A stretch of DNA of 64,000 nucleotides from Bin5 sp965200615 (lineage in GTDB: Bacteria > Chloroflexota > Anaerolineae > Caldilineales > Caldilineaceae): positions 4,278,001 to 4,342,000 of the forward strand of contig OZ241377.1 of NCBI GenBank assembly GCA_965200615.1, read 5' to 3'. Positions 1 to 9,566 of this stretch are shown here, one piece after another (position 1 is the first letter of the stretch; each line of letters begins with the position of its first letter). Both the position numbers and the translations under genes were made by a program. Under the pieces are notes generated by a model. It made no database searches. It saw only the letters and a program-made list of their open reading frames with translations, and was not told the DNA's origin.

Positions 1-188
1 AATGGGAAAAAAAGGACCCTGTCTCTCGTTATCAAGCCAGGCTGCTCGCCGAAGAGGTGGCTGACGAGGAAGAACTGAATGAGATTCGCCAGCGCGCAGC
101 GGTTGAAATCGAAGACGCGATCGATTTCGCCGAAGCCAGTCCGCATCCCGAACCGGACTCCGTTGAAGAGGGCATCTATGCGCCTTGA
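1..188 (+). CDS. 2-oxo acid dehydrogenase E1 component, alpha subunit (C-terminal 61 residues)
   Basis: The reading frame enters the window open and stops at 186-188. The visible tail carries a W-x-K-K-D-P-x-x-R-Y motif followed by a Glu-rich helix and ends in FAEASPHPEP...YAP. This is the standard C-terminus of pyruvate/branched-chain/acetoin dehydrogenase E1-alpha subunits, where KDP-x-x-RY lies about 60 residues before the end. E1-alpha pairs with E1-beta, binds thiamine diphosphate and decarboxylates the 2-oxo acid before acyl transfer to lipoyl-E2. No E1-beta or E2 gene follows, so partner genes must lie upstream, outside the window, or elsewhere. The substrate cannot be told from this piece. 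Family assignment is good; the exact member is open. Confidence 0.8.
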   Translation, partial: WEKKDPVSRYQARLLAEEVADEEELNEIRQRAAVEIEDAIDFAEASPHPEPDSVEEGIYAP

Positions 189-286
189 GGGCGAAGGCAA
201 TGTAGCTCCTCTACGTTGTACTTGACGCCTCGCCGTCTCCGATCGGGTGCAGGAATTCGGCGCGACCAACTGGAAGCAACGCATTT

Positions 287-309
287 CGCCGGCCGCGATT
301 CGGCCGGCG
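287..309 (+). terminator. Perfect 8-bp hairpin downstream of the E1-alpha gene
   Basis: CGCCGGCC (287-294) and GGCCGGCG (302-309) form a perfect stem around a 7-base loop, about 100 bases after the E1-alpha stop. No T-run follows, so it may be a weak or factor-dependent terminator or a transcript-stabilising hairpin. The rest of 189-414 shows nothing convincing. Confidence 0.35.
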
Positions 310-414
310 ATTCTGTTGGACATATCCTGCGTTCACCTTCTCACCTTCAGCCGCGGAAAACTGTGTCTCCAGCCCAGGCGATAAGGCAGTCTCAGCTGTG
401 ACTCGGAGAAATAC

Positions 415-798
415 ATGGTCCCTCCAGTAGCTATTGACAGACTGTTGGAACGTGTCCAGGCGCTGTCGCACAGGGGTGAAACGGACGCCGTCATCGAAAT
501 CCTGCGGAGGCTGCACCCTGCCGACAGTTCAGAGATTCTCTACCGCATCGAACCGGATGCCCAGCACGCTATCATGCAGGAACTTCCCTGGGAAGAGGTA
601 GCCGATGTATTGGAGGAGCTCGACGAAGAAGAGATGGTGGAGGTCGTCCAGGGATTGACTGTCGCCGAGCTGGCTGACGTGTTGGATGAGATGGAACCGG
701 ACATGGCGGCCGATCTGATCGGCGAACTGGACGACGAGACGGCCGCGGCGCCTTTTGCGAAACTGGCTGAGCGCATTTCAGTGGAGGAGTTGGCGTAA
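415..798 (+). CDS. Stand-alone MgtE intracellular N-domain protein
   Basis: 127 residues with an ATG at 415 preceded by GGAGAA (404-409). The sequence is a chain of short acidic helices with repeated EL-x-EE, VLEELDEEEM and VLDEMEPD units, the right-handed superhelix typical of the MgtE N domain (MgtE_N). In full MgtE magnesium channels this domain is followed by two CBS domains and five membrane helices, about 450 residues in all. Here the frame stops right after the N domain and the next gene is unrelated. It is either a free-standing regulatory or adaptor protein of this fold or a truncated mgtE. The intact start, ribosome site and clean stop favour a real small gene, but Mg2+ sensing is not shown. 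Confidence 0.65.
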   Translation: MVPPVAIDRLLERVQALSHRGETDAVIEILRRLHPADSSEILYRIEPDAQHAIMQELPWEEVADVLEELDEEEMVEVVQGLTVAELADVLDEMEPDMAADLIGELDDETAAAPFAKLAERISVEELA

Positions 799-930
799 AA
801 TGGTACAGTGTCCGCAAGCCACCTGAGGCTGTTAATGCGATTTGGAGAAGACCGGCGCCACCGTATCGACAGTGGCCATGGGCGCGGAAATATCTCCCGG
901 AGCCGCCTTGCGCTGAACCAGGGTCTGGCT

Positions 931-3900
931 ATGAATCGACCGCAGCGAAGTTCAAAATTCCCCGTTATCTGGGCATACTGCGCTTTAGCTGCTCTATTCT
1001 TCACTCCCTATCTGCTTGGACTGTCTGCATTTGCTGCCGGCGACTTTACACGCCACTACCTTCCCTACAGTTTCTTTCAGCAGAATTCGCTCCTGGCTGG
1101 TAAGTTGCCCGTCTGGAATCCCCATGTAAACTCCGGCCATCCCTTCCTGGCAGATACGGAATCCGCGGTGTTTTACCCCGTAAGCAACATTCTCCTGCTC
1201 TTGACGTCGTTCAGTTCTACAGTTGCAGGAAGACTCTACTGGCTGCAGTTGGAAGCGCTTATTCACATTCTGCTGGCATGCAGTTTCACGGCATTGCTGG
1301 CGCATCGTCTGACGGGCAGGCGCATGGCAGGATTTGCCGCCGGGCTTGTCTTTGGCTTTTCGGGCTATCTGACCGGCTACCCTCCGCTGCAGCTCGGAAT
1401 CCTGCGCGTGGCTGTATGGCTGCCGCTCATTCTGTGGCTGCTGCTACCCGAAAAGCCAGGAAGACCTTTGTGGAGACGCTGGCTCGTGGCATGCGCAGCC
1501 CATGCGGTGGCCTTTTTTGCCAACCATCCTCAGACATTCCTGTTTCTTACCTACACAGTGGCCGGTTGGATGTTAGCGCTGGCGGTCTCCCAATCGCGTA
1601 CGGGTCCCCGGGCAGAAGACGGCAGTCTGCCTGCGCTTGCTGCCCGCGCGCTGGACTACAAGCGATTGCTTCTGTACCTGGGACATATGATTGCCTACGC
1701 CGCTATTCTCATTTCCCTGACAGTAGCGCAGTTGTGGCCCGCGCTCGAATTTACCAGATTGTCCGTACGAGCCGCCCGTCCTTTTCACGAACTGAGCAGC
1801 GGGTTTCCGCCGGAAGAGTTGTGGCAGTTTGTCGTACCGGGAGTGTTGACCCACTACTCTCCTCTGTATGTTGGAATTGCAGGGTTGGGCCTGGCTCTCA
1901 TTTCCTTGGCTGCGTTGTTGTCGAATCGGTTCAAACTCGAAGCCGCAAGCCAATTCGCGCGCCCTGCGGCGATTTTCTTCGTCGTTGCGGGCTGCCTTGC
2001 TTGCCTGGTCTCCCTGGGTGATCTGCTTCCTTTCTATCCACTGCTCTACCGATATGCCCCGGGGTGGTCCCTTTTCCGGGGACAGGAACGGATTGCCTAT
2101 CTGATAGCGTTTTCAGCAAGTATCATGAGCGGATTTGGTCTGGCTCTCTTGCATTCACTGGCGGTCCGTTGGCGGCGGAGATTCAGTTGGGGCTTCCTGG
2201 TCTTTGTCGCCGGCGGCGTAGCATTGGTCTTTACATTGTGGCATTTTCCAGGAGGACTTGAAGTATCGAATGCGGGATTCCTTTTCCAGGCAGGCAAGTC
2301 GATTCTTCTCGCCTCGGCTTTCGTGGCTATATGCAGTAGCGTGCGACTCTCACGTACGCACTTCGCTTTCTTGCTCCTTCTTATTGCCGCCGACCTGTTT
2401 GCTACCAACTTTACGACCAACCTTGCAAACGGGCAGGAAATCCGGTCTGCGCTCACGCAGCCGGAAATGGCAGCCACACAAAGAGCGGCGCAGACTTTGA
2501 CGGACGGAACGACCTCTCTTCCTCCTCGGGTCTACAATGAGCGCCGGCTGCCCGAAGACAGTGGCATGGTAGCCGGTTGGGAGGATGTTTGGGCTGCGAG
2601 CGTACTGCGACTGTCTGCCTATAATGCGTTTTTTGTGGATTTTCCTCCGGATCGGATGTGGAGACTCACAGGTGTGGGCACGGTGCTCACCTGGAGGGAG
2701 GAACTGTCCGTTGCCAGCCAGCTTGTGGAAGAGTTCCCGCGTGAGAACGAGACATCCCGCCTCCATAGGCTGAATACTGTATATCCGCGCTTGTGGTGGG
2801 CACAAAAGGCCCGGAGAACGGACGACAAGTCAGCGCTCGCCCTGCTGGCAGACCCGGATTTCGATCCTCAGCGGGAAATACTGATCGCGGAATCCAATGC
2901 CGAGATTCTGGGAGGGGTATGGGAAGAGGGTCGAATGAGTTTCGGAGACGGAGGCGAAGCTGCCCTTGCGGTAGATCGAAGCGCTTCCGATCATCTGGAA
3001 ATCCGGATCAGAAGCGCCCAGCCCGGCCTGTTTTTCGTCAGCGAAAACTTTATGCCAGGCTGGCGGGCAGAGTGGACAGAGGCGGATCGACCGTCATCAC
3101 CTGCCAGGTTGCCGGTAGTACGCGCCCACCAGGCCTTCCTGGCTGTCCCTGTCCCTGCCGGCGAAGGCACGCTTGAACTTGCTTACCGTCCGGCAAGCGT
3201 GCGTTGGGGAATTGCGATCAGCGCCGTCAGTTGGATTGCTTTGCTGTTCGTACTCCGCAGACAACTCACTGCTGCGATCGGAACTGTTTGGATCAGAGCT
3301 CGTCAGTATCCGGGCGAGTTATGGCGCGAGGTCTGCTCGAATCCGGCCGTTCAGGAAAGCCTTGAAAACAGAGAGGCCGAAGGCGGAGAATCTTACTCGT
3401 CGAGTCAGGGGCTGTTGTCCGACACCCGGTTCCAGCGCATAGCAGTAACGCTCGCCATTCTTGTCGGCTTTGCGCTTCGGTTCTACAGGCTGGGCGAACA
3501 GGAATTGGATTCGCGAGAGGCGATTTCTTATCGGTTCAATCAACACTCATTCTCGGAACTGGTTGACATGTTCAGTGGGGTAGAGGAGGCGTTTTTTCTC
3601 GCCAGTCTTTCCTTGCAGCATTATTGGCTGCCCCTTGCGGGGACCACAGAGTTTGCCTTACGTTCATTGTCGGCCCTCCTGGGCACTCTCGCTATACCTC
3701 TCATGTACGTGTTCGCCAAGGAGCTGCGCTGGCCGCCCTTGCCCTGTCTGACGGCTGCCCTCTTGATGGCCATTAGTACGTACGCTATTTGGAGCAGTCA
3801 GGATGTTCCGCTCTATTCTCTCAGTTTGACTCTTACCCTTGCCGGCGCTGCACTGGCCCTGAAATTCGTTAACGAAGGGTGGAGAAAAGCCAGCTTCCTT

Positions 3901-5505
3901 GCCTACGTACTCTGCGGGGCAGCTACGGTCTATACGCACGTTTTTGCAGTCCTGGCTTTCCTGGCACAGAATTTGTACGTGTTGATCGTGATAGGGCGCG
4001 ACCGTCGAAGCGGCAGGAACTCTCCCTCGCCGGGCTCGAACTGGACTATGCCTAAACATTGGGCATTGGCACAGCTCTCAATTGTTGTATTGTGCATCCC
4101 ATGGCTAGCCAGCGCCTGGTCCGGTATGTTCGATTTCGCTGAGGGCACTTCAGGGGCCTCCCTGATTTCGAAATTGTGGTGGAGATACTCAAGTTTTCCC
4201 ATAGGGTTTCAATTCCCGGACAGGGTCTGGCTTCTGAATGCAGGCCTTTTGGGGGCCGGCTTGGTCACTGCTACAGTCTTCGGCGCGTATGTGGCCGCGA
4301 AGCGAAAAGCGGTTCAGAGTGAAAGAAGGGACGGCGCCAGACAGGCCGTCGAACATTTTCGAGACTCAGGATCACAGGATTCATGGCCGCGGCCAGCAGG
4401 CCATCACCCGATCATTCTTCTCCTACTGCTATTGATCGTTTCCCCAGTCGCATATTGGACTCCTTTATTCCGAAAGTGGTTCATGTTCGGAAGCTTTTAT
4501 TCCGTGGCTCTGCCGCCATTCTTACTCTTGATGGCATCGGGGATGGCAAAAATCGGCGACTGGCTCGAGAGCTGGCTGGGCTGGAGGTGGAGAGTCTGGA
4601 CAGCCGATGCCGAAGCTGAATCTCCAATTTTCCTCAACAGAATTCGAGTCGGCAGCGTTGCCGCGATTTCTCTTACCCTCGTCATCGCCGGCGGCAATCT
4701 GTTTACGCTGCGAAACTACCACTACGACCCGGCATTCAGCCGGTCACGAGGACTGCGTGAACTGTCGGCAGTATTGGAGAATTGGAGCGCCGGCCTGAAT
4801 CCAGCGCAGGTCCATTTCCTCCAGAGCTTCCCCGATCCCACGGTTTTTCTCTATTATTACAAAGGTGAAGTCGAGGACTCGGTCCTGCCGCGTCATGATC
4901 AAGACCTTGAAGACGCGATAGAAGCCGTGCGCCAGATACGCCAAAACGATATACAGAGAATCATACTTCCCGTCAGTTTGAACGACGATCAGGGGGCGCC
5001 GAACCTGGCCAGGGAAGCAGTTTCCAGTTCGTACCAATTGGCAGGCCAGGAAACCGTTGGGCCATGGCTTGTCGAACTCTATTCACGTCCGCGTCAGGAA
5101 GAGTGGCGAATCTTTGAAGTGGAGTTCGCCAACGGGCTGACCCTGGAGCGTGCTCAGGTCAGCCCGGACTTCCCGCCCGCCGCGGGCAGAATGGTCGTAC
5201 ACTTGGAATGGAGTGAGGGTTTCGTCGACCTGACAGGAGGAGAGAAAATCTTCCTGCATCTGCTCGACGAGACGGGCAACCTGGTCGCCCAGTGGGATCC
5301 GGAACTCCGTATGGACAGCGCAAGACATTCTACCGCCGTAGCGATGCCGATTCCTCCAGCCCTGCCGGCCGGTTCCCTGCGCCTTGTAGCCGGCCTCTAC
5401 GATGTATCTGTAGAAGGCGCGCCCAGGATCTTGACGGGCTCTGGAGAGGATTCACTGCAACTGGCGTACTTTCATGTGTCAGATTGCGATGTTTGCGGAC
5501 GATGA
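931..5505 (+). CDS. Giant membrane protein: YfhO-like half fused to GT39-like glycosyltransferase half
   Basis: About 1524 residues from ATG 931; the frame stays open upstream to a GTG at 808, but 931 places the first membrane helix normally. The first half (roughly residues 1-800) has about 12 hydrophobic helices with GDFTRHYLPYSFF and PVWNPHVNSGHPFLAD, as in YfhO-family proteins, then a soluble beta-rich segment. From about residue 850 a second membrane array begins with LRFYRLGEQELDSREA, which resembles the N-terminal loop and acidic pair of PMT/ArnT-type (GT39) lipid-linked sugar transferases, followed by further helices. The last ~130 residues form a soluble beta domain containing IFLHLLDETGNLVAQWDPEL. 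Such proteins generally transfer sugars from polyprenyl phosphate to envelope glycans; the substrate is unknown. The second half may have lost activity, because the usual DE pair is altered. The two-module fusion is unusual and could reflect a lost stop codon between neighbours. Confidence 0.65.
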   Translation: MNRPQRSSKFPVIWAYCALAALFFTPYLLGLSAFAAGDFTRHYLPYSFFQQNSLLAGKLPVWNPHVNSGHPFLADTESAVFYPVSNILLLLTSFSSTVAGRLYWLQLEALIHILLACSFTALLAHRLTGRRMAGFAAGLVFGFSGYLTGYPPLQLGILRVAVWLPLILWLLLPEKPGRPLWRRWLVACAAHAVAFFANHPQTFLFLTYTVAGWMLALAVSQSRTGPRAEDGSLPALAARALDYKRLLLYLGHMIAYAAILISLTVAQLWPALEFTRLSVRAARPFHELSSGFPPEELWQFVVPGVLTHYSPLYVGIAGLGLALISLAALLSNRFKLEAASQFARPAAIFFVVAGCLACLVSLGDLLPFYPLLYRYAPGWSLFRGQERIAYLIAFSASIMSGFGLALLHSLAVRWRRRFSWGFLVFVAGGVALVFTLWHFPGGLEVSNAGFLFQAGKSILLASAFVAICSSVRLSRTHFAFLLLLIAADLFATNFTTNLANGQEIRSALTQPEMAATQRAAQTLTDGTTSLPPRVYNERRLPEDSGMVAGWEDVWAASVLRLSAYNAFFVDFPPDRMWRLTGVGTVLTWREELSVASQLVEEFPRENETSRLHRLNTVYPRLWWAQKARRTDDKSALALLADPDFDPQREILIAESNAEILGGVWEEGRMSFGDGGEAALAVDRSASDHLEIRIRSAQPGLFFVSENFMPGWRAEWTEADRPSSPARLPVVRAHQAFLAVPVPAGEGTLELAYRPASVRWGIAISAVSWIALLFVLRRQLTAAIGTVWIRARQYPGELWREVCSNPAVQESLENREAEGGESYSSSQGLLSDTRFQRIAVTLAILVGFALRFYRLGEQELDSREAISYRFNQHSFSELVDMFSGVEEAFFLASLSLQHYWLPLAGTTEFALRSLSALLGTLAIPLMYVFAKELRWPPLPCLTAALLMAISTYAIWSSQDVPLYSLSLTLTLAGAALALKFVNEGWRKASFLAYVLCGAATVYTHVFAVLAFLAQNLYVLIVIGRDRRSGRNSPSPGSNWTMPKHWALAQLSIVVLCIPWLASAWSGMFDFAEGTSGASLISKLWWRYSSFPIGFQFPDRVWLLNAGLLGAGLVTATVFGAYVAAKRKAVQSERRDGARQAVEHFRDSGSQDSWPRPAGHHPIILLLLLLIVSPVAYWTPLFRKWFMFGSFYSVALPPFLLLMASGMAKIGDWLESWLGWRWRVWTADAEAESPIFLNRIRVGSVAAISLTLVIAGGNLFTLRNYHYDPAFSRSRGLRELSAVLENWSAGLNPAQVHFLQSFPDPTVFLYYYKGEVEDSVLPRHDQDLEDAIEAVRQIRQNDIQRIILPVSLNDDQGAPNLAREAVSSSYQLAGQETVGPWLVELYSRPRQEEWRIFEVEFANGLTLERAQVSPDFPPAAGRMVVHLEWSEGFVDLTGGEKIFLHLLDETGNLVAQWDPELRMDSARHSTAVAMPIPPALPAGSLRLVAGLYDVSVEGAPRILTGSGEDSLQLAYFHVSDCDVCGR

Positions 5506-5685
5506 CAGGATTGACCAATTCCAGACTGTCCGCTTGTCGGGGAACACTTCTCGAAACCGGTTGGCCGATTCAACTTTAAGCGGTGGACAGTTCGTCAACG
5601 CAACCGAAAGCATGGTAGCTTCTTGCGGCGCGGCATACCTGTCCGTCAAGCAGTCCATCGGAACCTCGGAAACTCAGGCTGAGGT

Positions 5686-7998
5686 TTGCGGGGAAAGGCG
5701 CCTCTCTTGCTTTCCAGGATTCGAAAAGGCGTAGATGCGGAGAAGGGGCTGGTTGCTTTCCTGCTCTCAGTGTTTTTTCTGACCGGAATCGCATACAGCC
5801 TGGTCGTTCCCCCCTTCGAGACACCCGACGAAATCTACCACTACGCCTTCGCTCGCCATCTGGCCGCGGGCAACGGGCTCCCTGTGCAGGGTTCGGAGAC
5901 GACCGGACCCTGGGAGCAGGAAGGTAGTCAGCCGCCCCTCTACTACAGTCTGGTCGCGCTGGTGACAGCCGGCATTGATCAAAGCGGCCTAGATGAGTTC
6001 GCGGTTCGCAATCCAAGGGCGAATCTGGGAGATCCGCATCAGCCGGGGAACAAGAACTACATGCTCTTCAGCGCCGAGAGCAGGCCGCTCACGGGAGTGA
6101 ACCTGGCACTGCATATCGGACGCTGGGTTTCCGTTATTCTTGGCACGTTCACTGTCCTCTTCACGTACCGTCTGGCACGCTTCGCCTTTCCCTCAAACAG
6201 ATGGGCCCGCCTGCTGGCTACCGCGCTGGTGGCCACTATCCCTCAGTTCAGCTTTATCAGCGCAAGTGTCTCGAATGACGTCATGATCACTGTTGTCAGC
6301 GCTGCCGCCCTGGTCTGGCTGGCGGCCAAATGCCGCCGCTCTTGGCGCGAGGGAATCCGCTGGTGGGAATGGATTGGACTCGGCCTACTGCTGGGATTGG
6401 GCGCGTTGAGCAAACTGCAAGGGTTGGGGCTGCTTCCGCTCACGGCCTTCGCGGTTCTAATCTGTTTCAGGAGGAACAGAGATTGGAACGTATTGCTGAG
6501 CGGCGCGCTTCTGGTCGGCGGTATGGTTCTGATCGTCGCCGGGTGGTGGTACGCCCGCAATATCTATCTTTATGGAGACCCGTTCGGTACAAGGAACTTG
6601 CTCAGCGTCACCGGTCAGCGTGTGGAGCCTTTGAGCTTCCAGGGCCTGTACGGAGAACTGCGCGGGCTGCAGATGTCCTTCTGGGGGCTCTTCGGGTGGT
6701 TCAGTATTCTCCTGCCCTCGTGGATATACGGCCTGTTTGAATTGCTTACAGCGCTAGCTGTGTCGGGCGCAACTGTAGACCTGATTCGAAATCTGAAGGC
6801 GACTCGGGGGCCAGGCGCAATACTGGAGCAGTCAGGCAACACCTTGGGAATCGCCTGGATCTGGATACTGACTTCCGCAGCTCTCCTGGGCTACTGGATA
6901 TCCGTCGCGCAGGGGTCGCAGGGCAGGCTCCTGTTTCCTGCCATCAGCGCACTTGCCGTAGTCGCCGTGACCGGCCTGCGCTTCTGGGCTGGATTTCTTC
7001 CCCGAATCGGGCGCATAGGACTGGGGATCATTTTACCGCTTGGCCTATGGTGCTGCTCCCTCTTTGTCTTGGTCGATCTGTTGCCAGACTCGTACGGGTT
7101 GAGTGACACGGCCGACTCAGTGGAGGAGCTGCCGGCAGACGCTACACCAATCGGAAAGGTCTATGGTGACGGCGTAGAGCTGGTCGCCGCCCGTCTGCCG
7201 GGCCCCGGCTCGTTCGCCGACAACAATGTGCCCCTGACTCTATACTTCCGTGCAACGCAGCAACAGGAGCAGGACCTCGAACTGTTCATCCATCTGCTGG
7301 ATGCGCACGACAGGCAGATCGGGAATGTGACGAGCCACCCGGGTTGGGGCGCCCGCCCCCTCACCTTGTGGCAGCCAGGCCTCATTTACGAGGACTCGTA
7401 CCAGATTCCTCTTGGCCGGCCATCGCCCAAGTTTGCCAGGATTTTCGTAGGATTTGTCGATCCGAGCTCCACCACCCTGGAGAATGAGGGACTCCTGCCG
7501 GTAGCGGGCGGGGGTCCCCGAATCGAAAGCCGCGTGATCTGGACATATTACGAACAACTGGAGCCGGTGGCCGTCAGATATGACAGCGGAATCTCTCTTG
7601 TCGGGGTGGCGTTGGGACAGGGGGATGTTCAGCTTTCGACGAGGCAACTGATCGAGCTTGGACAGGATCGAAGCATGTGGGTCGCGACGCAGTGGCAGGA
7701 TATTGTCGACTCGGATACAGAGTACGCGACTTCGCTACGGCTTCATCCGGCGGAGGATCAAGGCAGTTGGGTCTACCAGGAAGACCTGAAACTATGGAAA
7801 CCGGTCAGTTCTCTCCCGGCAGTAATGACTCCAGGCACCCTGATTGATACTCTCGTTCGACTGGACCTGCCGGACGAACTCCCCAACGGCGAATACGAAC
7901 TGCGTCTGGTAATCTATGACGCGGAAACGCTGCAGCCCGTGGTTCAAGACGGGACCTGGGAGCCAGAACTGCTCCTGGCCCGCTTCAGGTTGAACTGA
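5686..7998 (+). CDS. Polytopic membrane protein, DUF2142/GT39-like, with C-terminal beta domains
   Basis: 770 residues from a TTG at 5686; no in-frame ATG precedes the first helix. After the first helix comes PPFETPDEIYHYAF and then SQPPLYYSL. This loop, with its TPDE acidic site, is characteristic of DUF2142 and related GT39-like membrane glycosyltransferases, where the acidic pair contacts the sugar-phosphate donor. About 11 helices follow to around residue 470. The remaining ~300 residues are soluble and predicted beta-rich, including LELFIHLLDAHDRQIGN, which resembles the C-terminal domain of the preceding 931-5505 protein. It lies 180 bases downstream of that gene in the same direction, so the two probably serve the same envelope glycan pathway. 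The substrate cannot be inferred. Confidence 0.65.
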   Translation: MRGKAPLLLSRIRKGVDAEKGLVAFLLSVFFLTGIAYSLVVPPFETPDEIYHYAFARHLAAGNGLPVQGSETTGPWEQEGSQPPLYYSLVALVTAGIDQSGLDEFAVRNPRANLGDPHQPGNKNYMLFSAESRPLTGVNLALHIGRWVSVILGTFTVLFTYRLARFAFPSNRWARLLATALVATIPQFSFISASVSNDVMITVVSAAALVWLAAKCRRSWREGIRWWEWIGLGLLLGLGALSKLQGLGLLPLTAFAVLICFRRNRDWNVLLSGALLVGGMVLIVAGWWYARNIYLYGDPFGTRNLLSVTGQRVEPLSFQGLYGELRGLQMSFWGLFGWFSILLPSWIYGLFELLTALAVSGATVDLIRNLKATRGPGAILEQSGNTLGIAWIWILTSAALLGYWISVAQGSQGRLLFPAISALAVVAVTGLRFWAGFLPRIGRIGLGIILPLGLWCCSLFVLVDLLPDSYGLSDTADSVEELPADATPIGKVYGDGVELVAARLPGPGSFADNNVPLTLYFRATQQQEQDLELFIHLLDAHDRQIGNVTSHPGWGARPLTLWQPGLIYEDSYQIPLGRPSPKFARIFVGFVDPSSTTLENEGLLPVAGGGPRIESRVIWTYYEQLEPVAVRYDSGISLVGVALGQGDVQLSTRQLIELGQDRSMWVATQWQDIVDSDTEYATSLRLHPAEDQGSWVYQEDLKLWKPVSSLPAVMTPGTLIDTLVRLDLPDELPNGEYELRLVIYDAETLQPVVQDGTWEPELLLARFRLN

Positions 7999-8019
7999 AA
8001 GAAGGAACGTACAATAAAG

Positions 8020-8056
8020 AGGAGGCCTTGAAATCAGGTTTCGAAACACCTGCTAA
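8020..8056. terminator. Weak inverted repeat between convergent genes
   Basis: Between the two stop codons the sequence CAGGTTTCGAAACACCTG can fold into a short imperfect hairpin. It would serve as a bidirectional stop for the convergent genes ending at 7998 and 8053, but there is no T-run, so the call is tentative. Confidence 0.25.
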
Positions 8057-9264
8057 GTTGCAATCGAAGCCAAACGCCTTCCCGCCTCATGCAGTGTCTC
8101 AATCCGTTTGGCAAAGGCGAAACGGATGATGCCCTCGCCGTATCTTTCCCTGTCTCTCGTGTAGAAGTTGATCCCGGCCACCGAAGCCACGCCGACCTCC
8201 GTCGTGAGCCAGCGGGCAAAGCGGTGCGAGTCCCACTCCGCCTGCGGCGCGTCGATGGCTGTGTAGTCGGCCATGGTGTAGTACGAGCCCTCGGGCCGCA
8301 CTGCGCGGAAACCGGCCTTTCGCAGCATCGCCAACATCACTTCACGGCGTTCGTCGTATTCCTCTCTCATCTGCAGCCAGTAGTCGCTGGGCTGGCTGAG
8401 CGCAACGGCAGCCGCGGCCTGCAAGGGGGTGGGCGCGCAGATCGTGGAGTAGTCGTGCACTGCACGAATGGCTCCTGCGAGCGGCTCGCGGGCGATAACA
8501 TAACCCAATCGCCAGCCCGTGACCGCAAAGGATTTTCCCAGTCCGCCTATGGTCACCGTGCGCTCGACCAGGCCGTCGATACTGCCCGGGGAGATATGCG
8601 CCCTGCCGTCGTAGAGAATGCGGTCATAGATCTCGTCCGTGATCAGAATGAGATCGTGGCGGTTCGCAAATGCGGCGATTGTCTCCATCTCTTCGTCATC
8701 GAAAACACGGCCGGTAGGATTGTGGGGCGTATTCAGGAGCAAGGCCCGCGTCCGGTGCGTGACAGCGGCCTCCAAGCGGTGCGCGTCGATCCGATAGTCC
8801 GGGGCTTCCAGAACGACCGGCACGGCTGCGGCATCGGCCAGCAGGGCCGAAGGGCGGAAGTTTTCGTGTCCCGGTTCCAGTATGATCAGCTCGTCGCCGG
8901 GATTCAGCAAGGCCAGCAGTGAAGTGGTAATGCCTTCGGTCACGCCGCAGACGACGCAGATGTGGACGTCGGGGTCCACGGTCCAGCCGAGTTGCGTTGT
9001 GTACTGCTCGGCCAGCCTCTGACGCAGGGGCGGATAGCCCCACGTGACCGTATACTGGTTGGCCTCCCCTCGAATTGCGTCAACAGCGGCCTTAACAATT
9101 GCCTCCGGTGGGTCAAAGTCCGGGAAACCCTGGCTCAAGTTGATGGCTTCGTGCTCCATCGCCAGCCGGGTCATCTCTCGAATCATGGACTGGTTGAAAT
9201 TGGTTGTACGCGTGGCTGGGTACACGGCGCGCCTCGTAAATCTTGCTTTAGTGGGAACTGCCAA
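8053..9264 (-). CDS. Class I/II pyridoxal-phosphate aminotransferase (methionine/kynurenine aminotransferase-like)
   Basis: 403 residues from a TTG at 9264; a GTG at 9225 with GAGG before it is an equally good start. Fold-type I aminotransferase landmarks are in order: INLSQGFPDFDPP near the N-terminus, NTPHNPTGRVF, the ITDEIYD aspartate that contacts the cofactor nitrogen, and GGLGKSFAVTGWRLGY with the Schiff-base lysine. The LSQGFPDF and NPTG context fits the YbdL/kynurenine aminotransferase group, which uses methionine, aromatic amino acids or kynurenine. It stands alone, convergent with the glycosyltransferase-like gene and divergent from the sugar transporter, so context gives no substrate. 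The family call is secure; the donor is not. Confidence 0.85.
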   Translation of the reverse strand: MAVPTKARFTRRAVYPATRTTNFNQSMIREMTRLAMEHEAINLSQGFPDFDPPEAIVKAAVDAIRGEANQYTVTWGYPPLRQRLAEQYTTQLGWTVDPDVHICVVCGVTEGITTSLLALLNPGDELIILEPGHENFRPSALLADAAAVPVVLEAPDYRIDAHRLEAAVTHRTRALLLNTPHNPTGRVFDDEEMETIAAFANRHDLILITDEIYDRILYDGRAHISPGSIDGLVERTVTIGGLGKSFAVTGWRLGYVIAREPLAGAIRAVHDYSTICAPTPLQAAAAVALSQPSDYWLQMREEYDERREVMLAMLRKAGFRAVRPEGSYYTMADYTAIDAPQAEWDSHRFARWLTTEVGVASVAGINFYTRDRERYGEGIIRFAFAKRIETLHEAGRRLASIAT

Positions 9265-9566
9265 AACGCAGAAATTCTACTCGAATCCCGCTCAACTGGC
9301 AACGCGGAGAGGCGCGGGAGTGGCCTGGAGCCCGAAATGCTCAACTGAACTTTCGCTTGCAAAGCAGTTCTGCCGTACGGCGAGAGGCGCCCGTTCCTTG
9401 CTTCAGTGCCGTGAATCTGGCAGAAACCCAGGCGGGCTGGCTGCTTGACAATTGATAGGGGCTATAGTATCTTCCCGTGCTAAGTCCACCCGAAACGCCT
9501 TGAACCCAGGGCCAACTCTGGCGCTCCGGCGAGCTTCTGCAATTCTGAACTGAATCGGTCAGGCGA
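9265..9566. other. Divergent intergenic region (302 bp)
   Basis: This gap separates the minus-strand aminotransferase from the plus-strand sugar transporter operon. It holds the promoter at 9445-9473 and no believable open frame. I see no convincing operator palindrome. Confidence 0.6.
9445..9473 (+). promoter_or_regulatory. Sigma-70-type promoter for the sugar ABC operon
   Basis: A perfect TTGACA (9445-9450) is followed after 17 bases by TATCTT (9468-9473), about 95 bases before the first permease start. Spacing is ideal and the -35 is consensus; the -10 is moderate. Confidence 0.6.

Noticed and set aside
808..930. GTG-initiated N-terminal extension of the YfhO-like protein
   Set aside because: The 41 extra residues are Arg/His-rich without a membrane or signal character, and ATG 931 sits just before the first helix.
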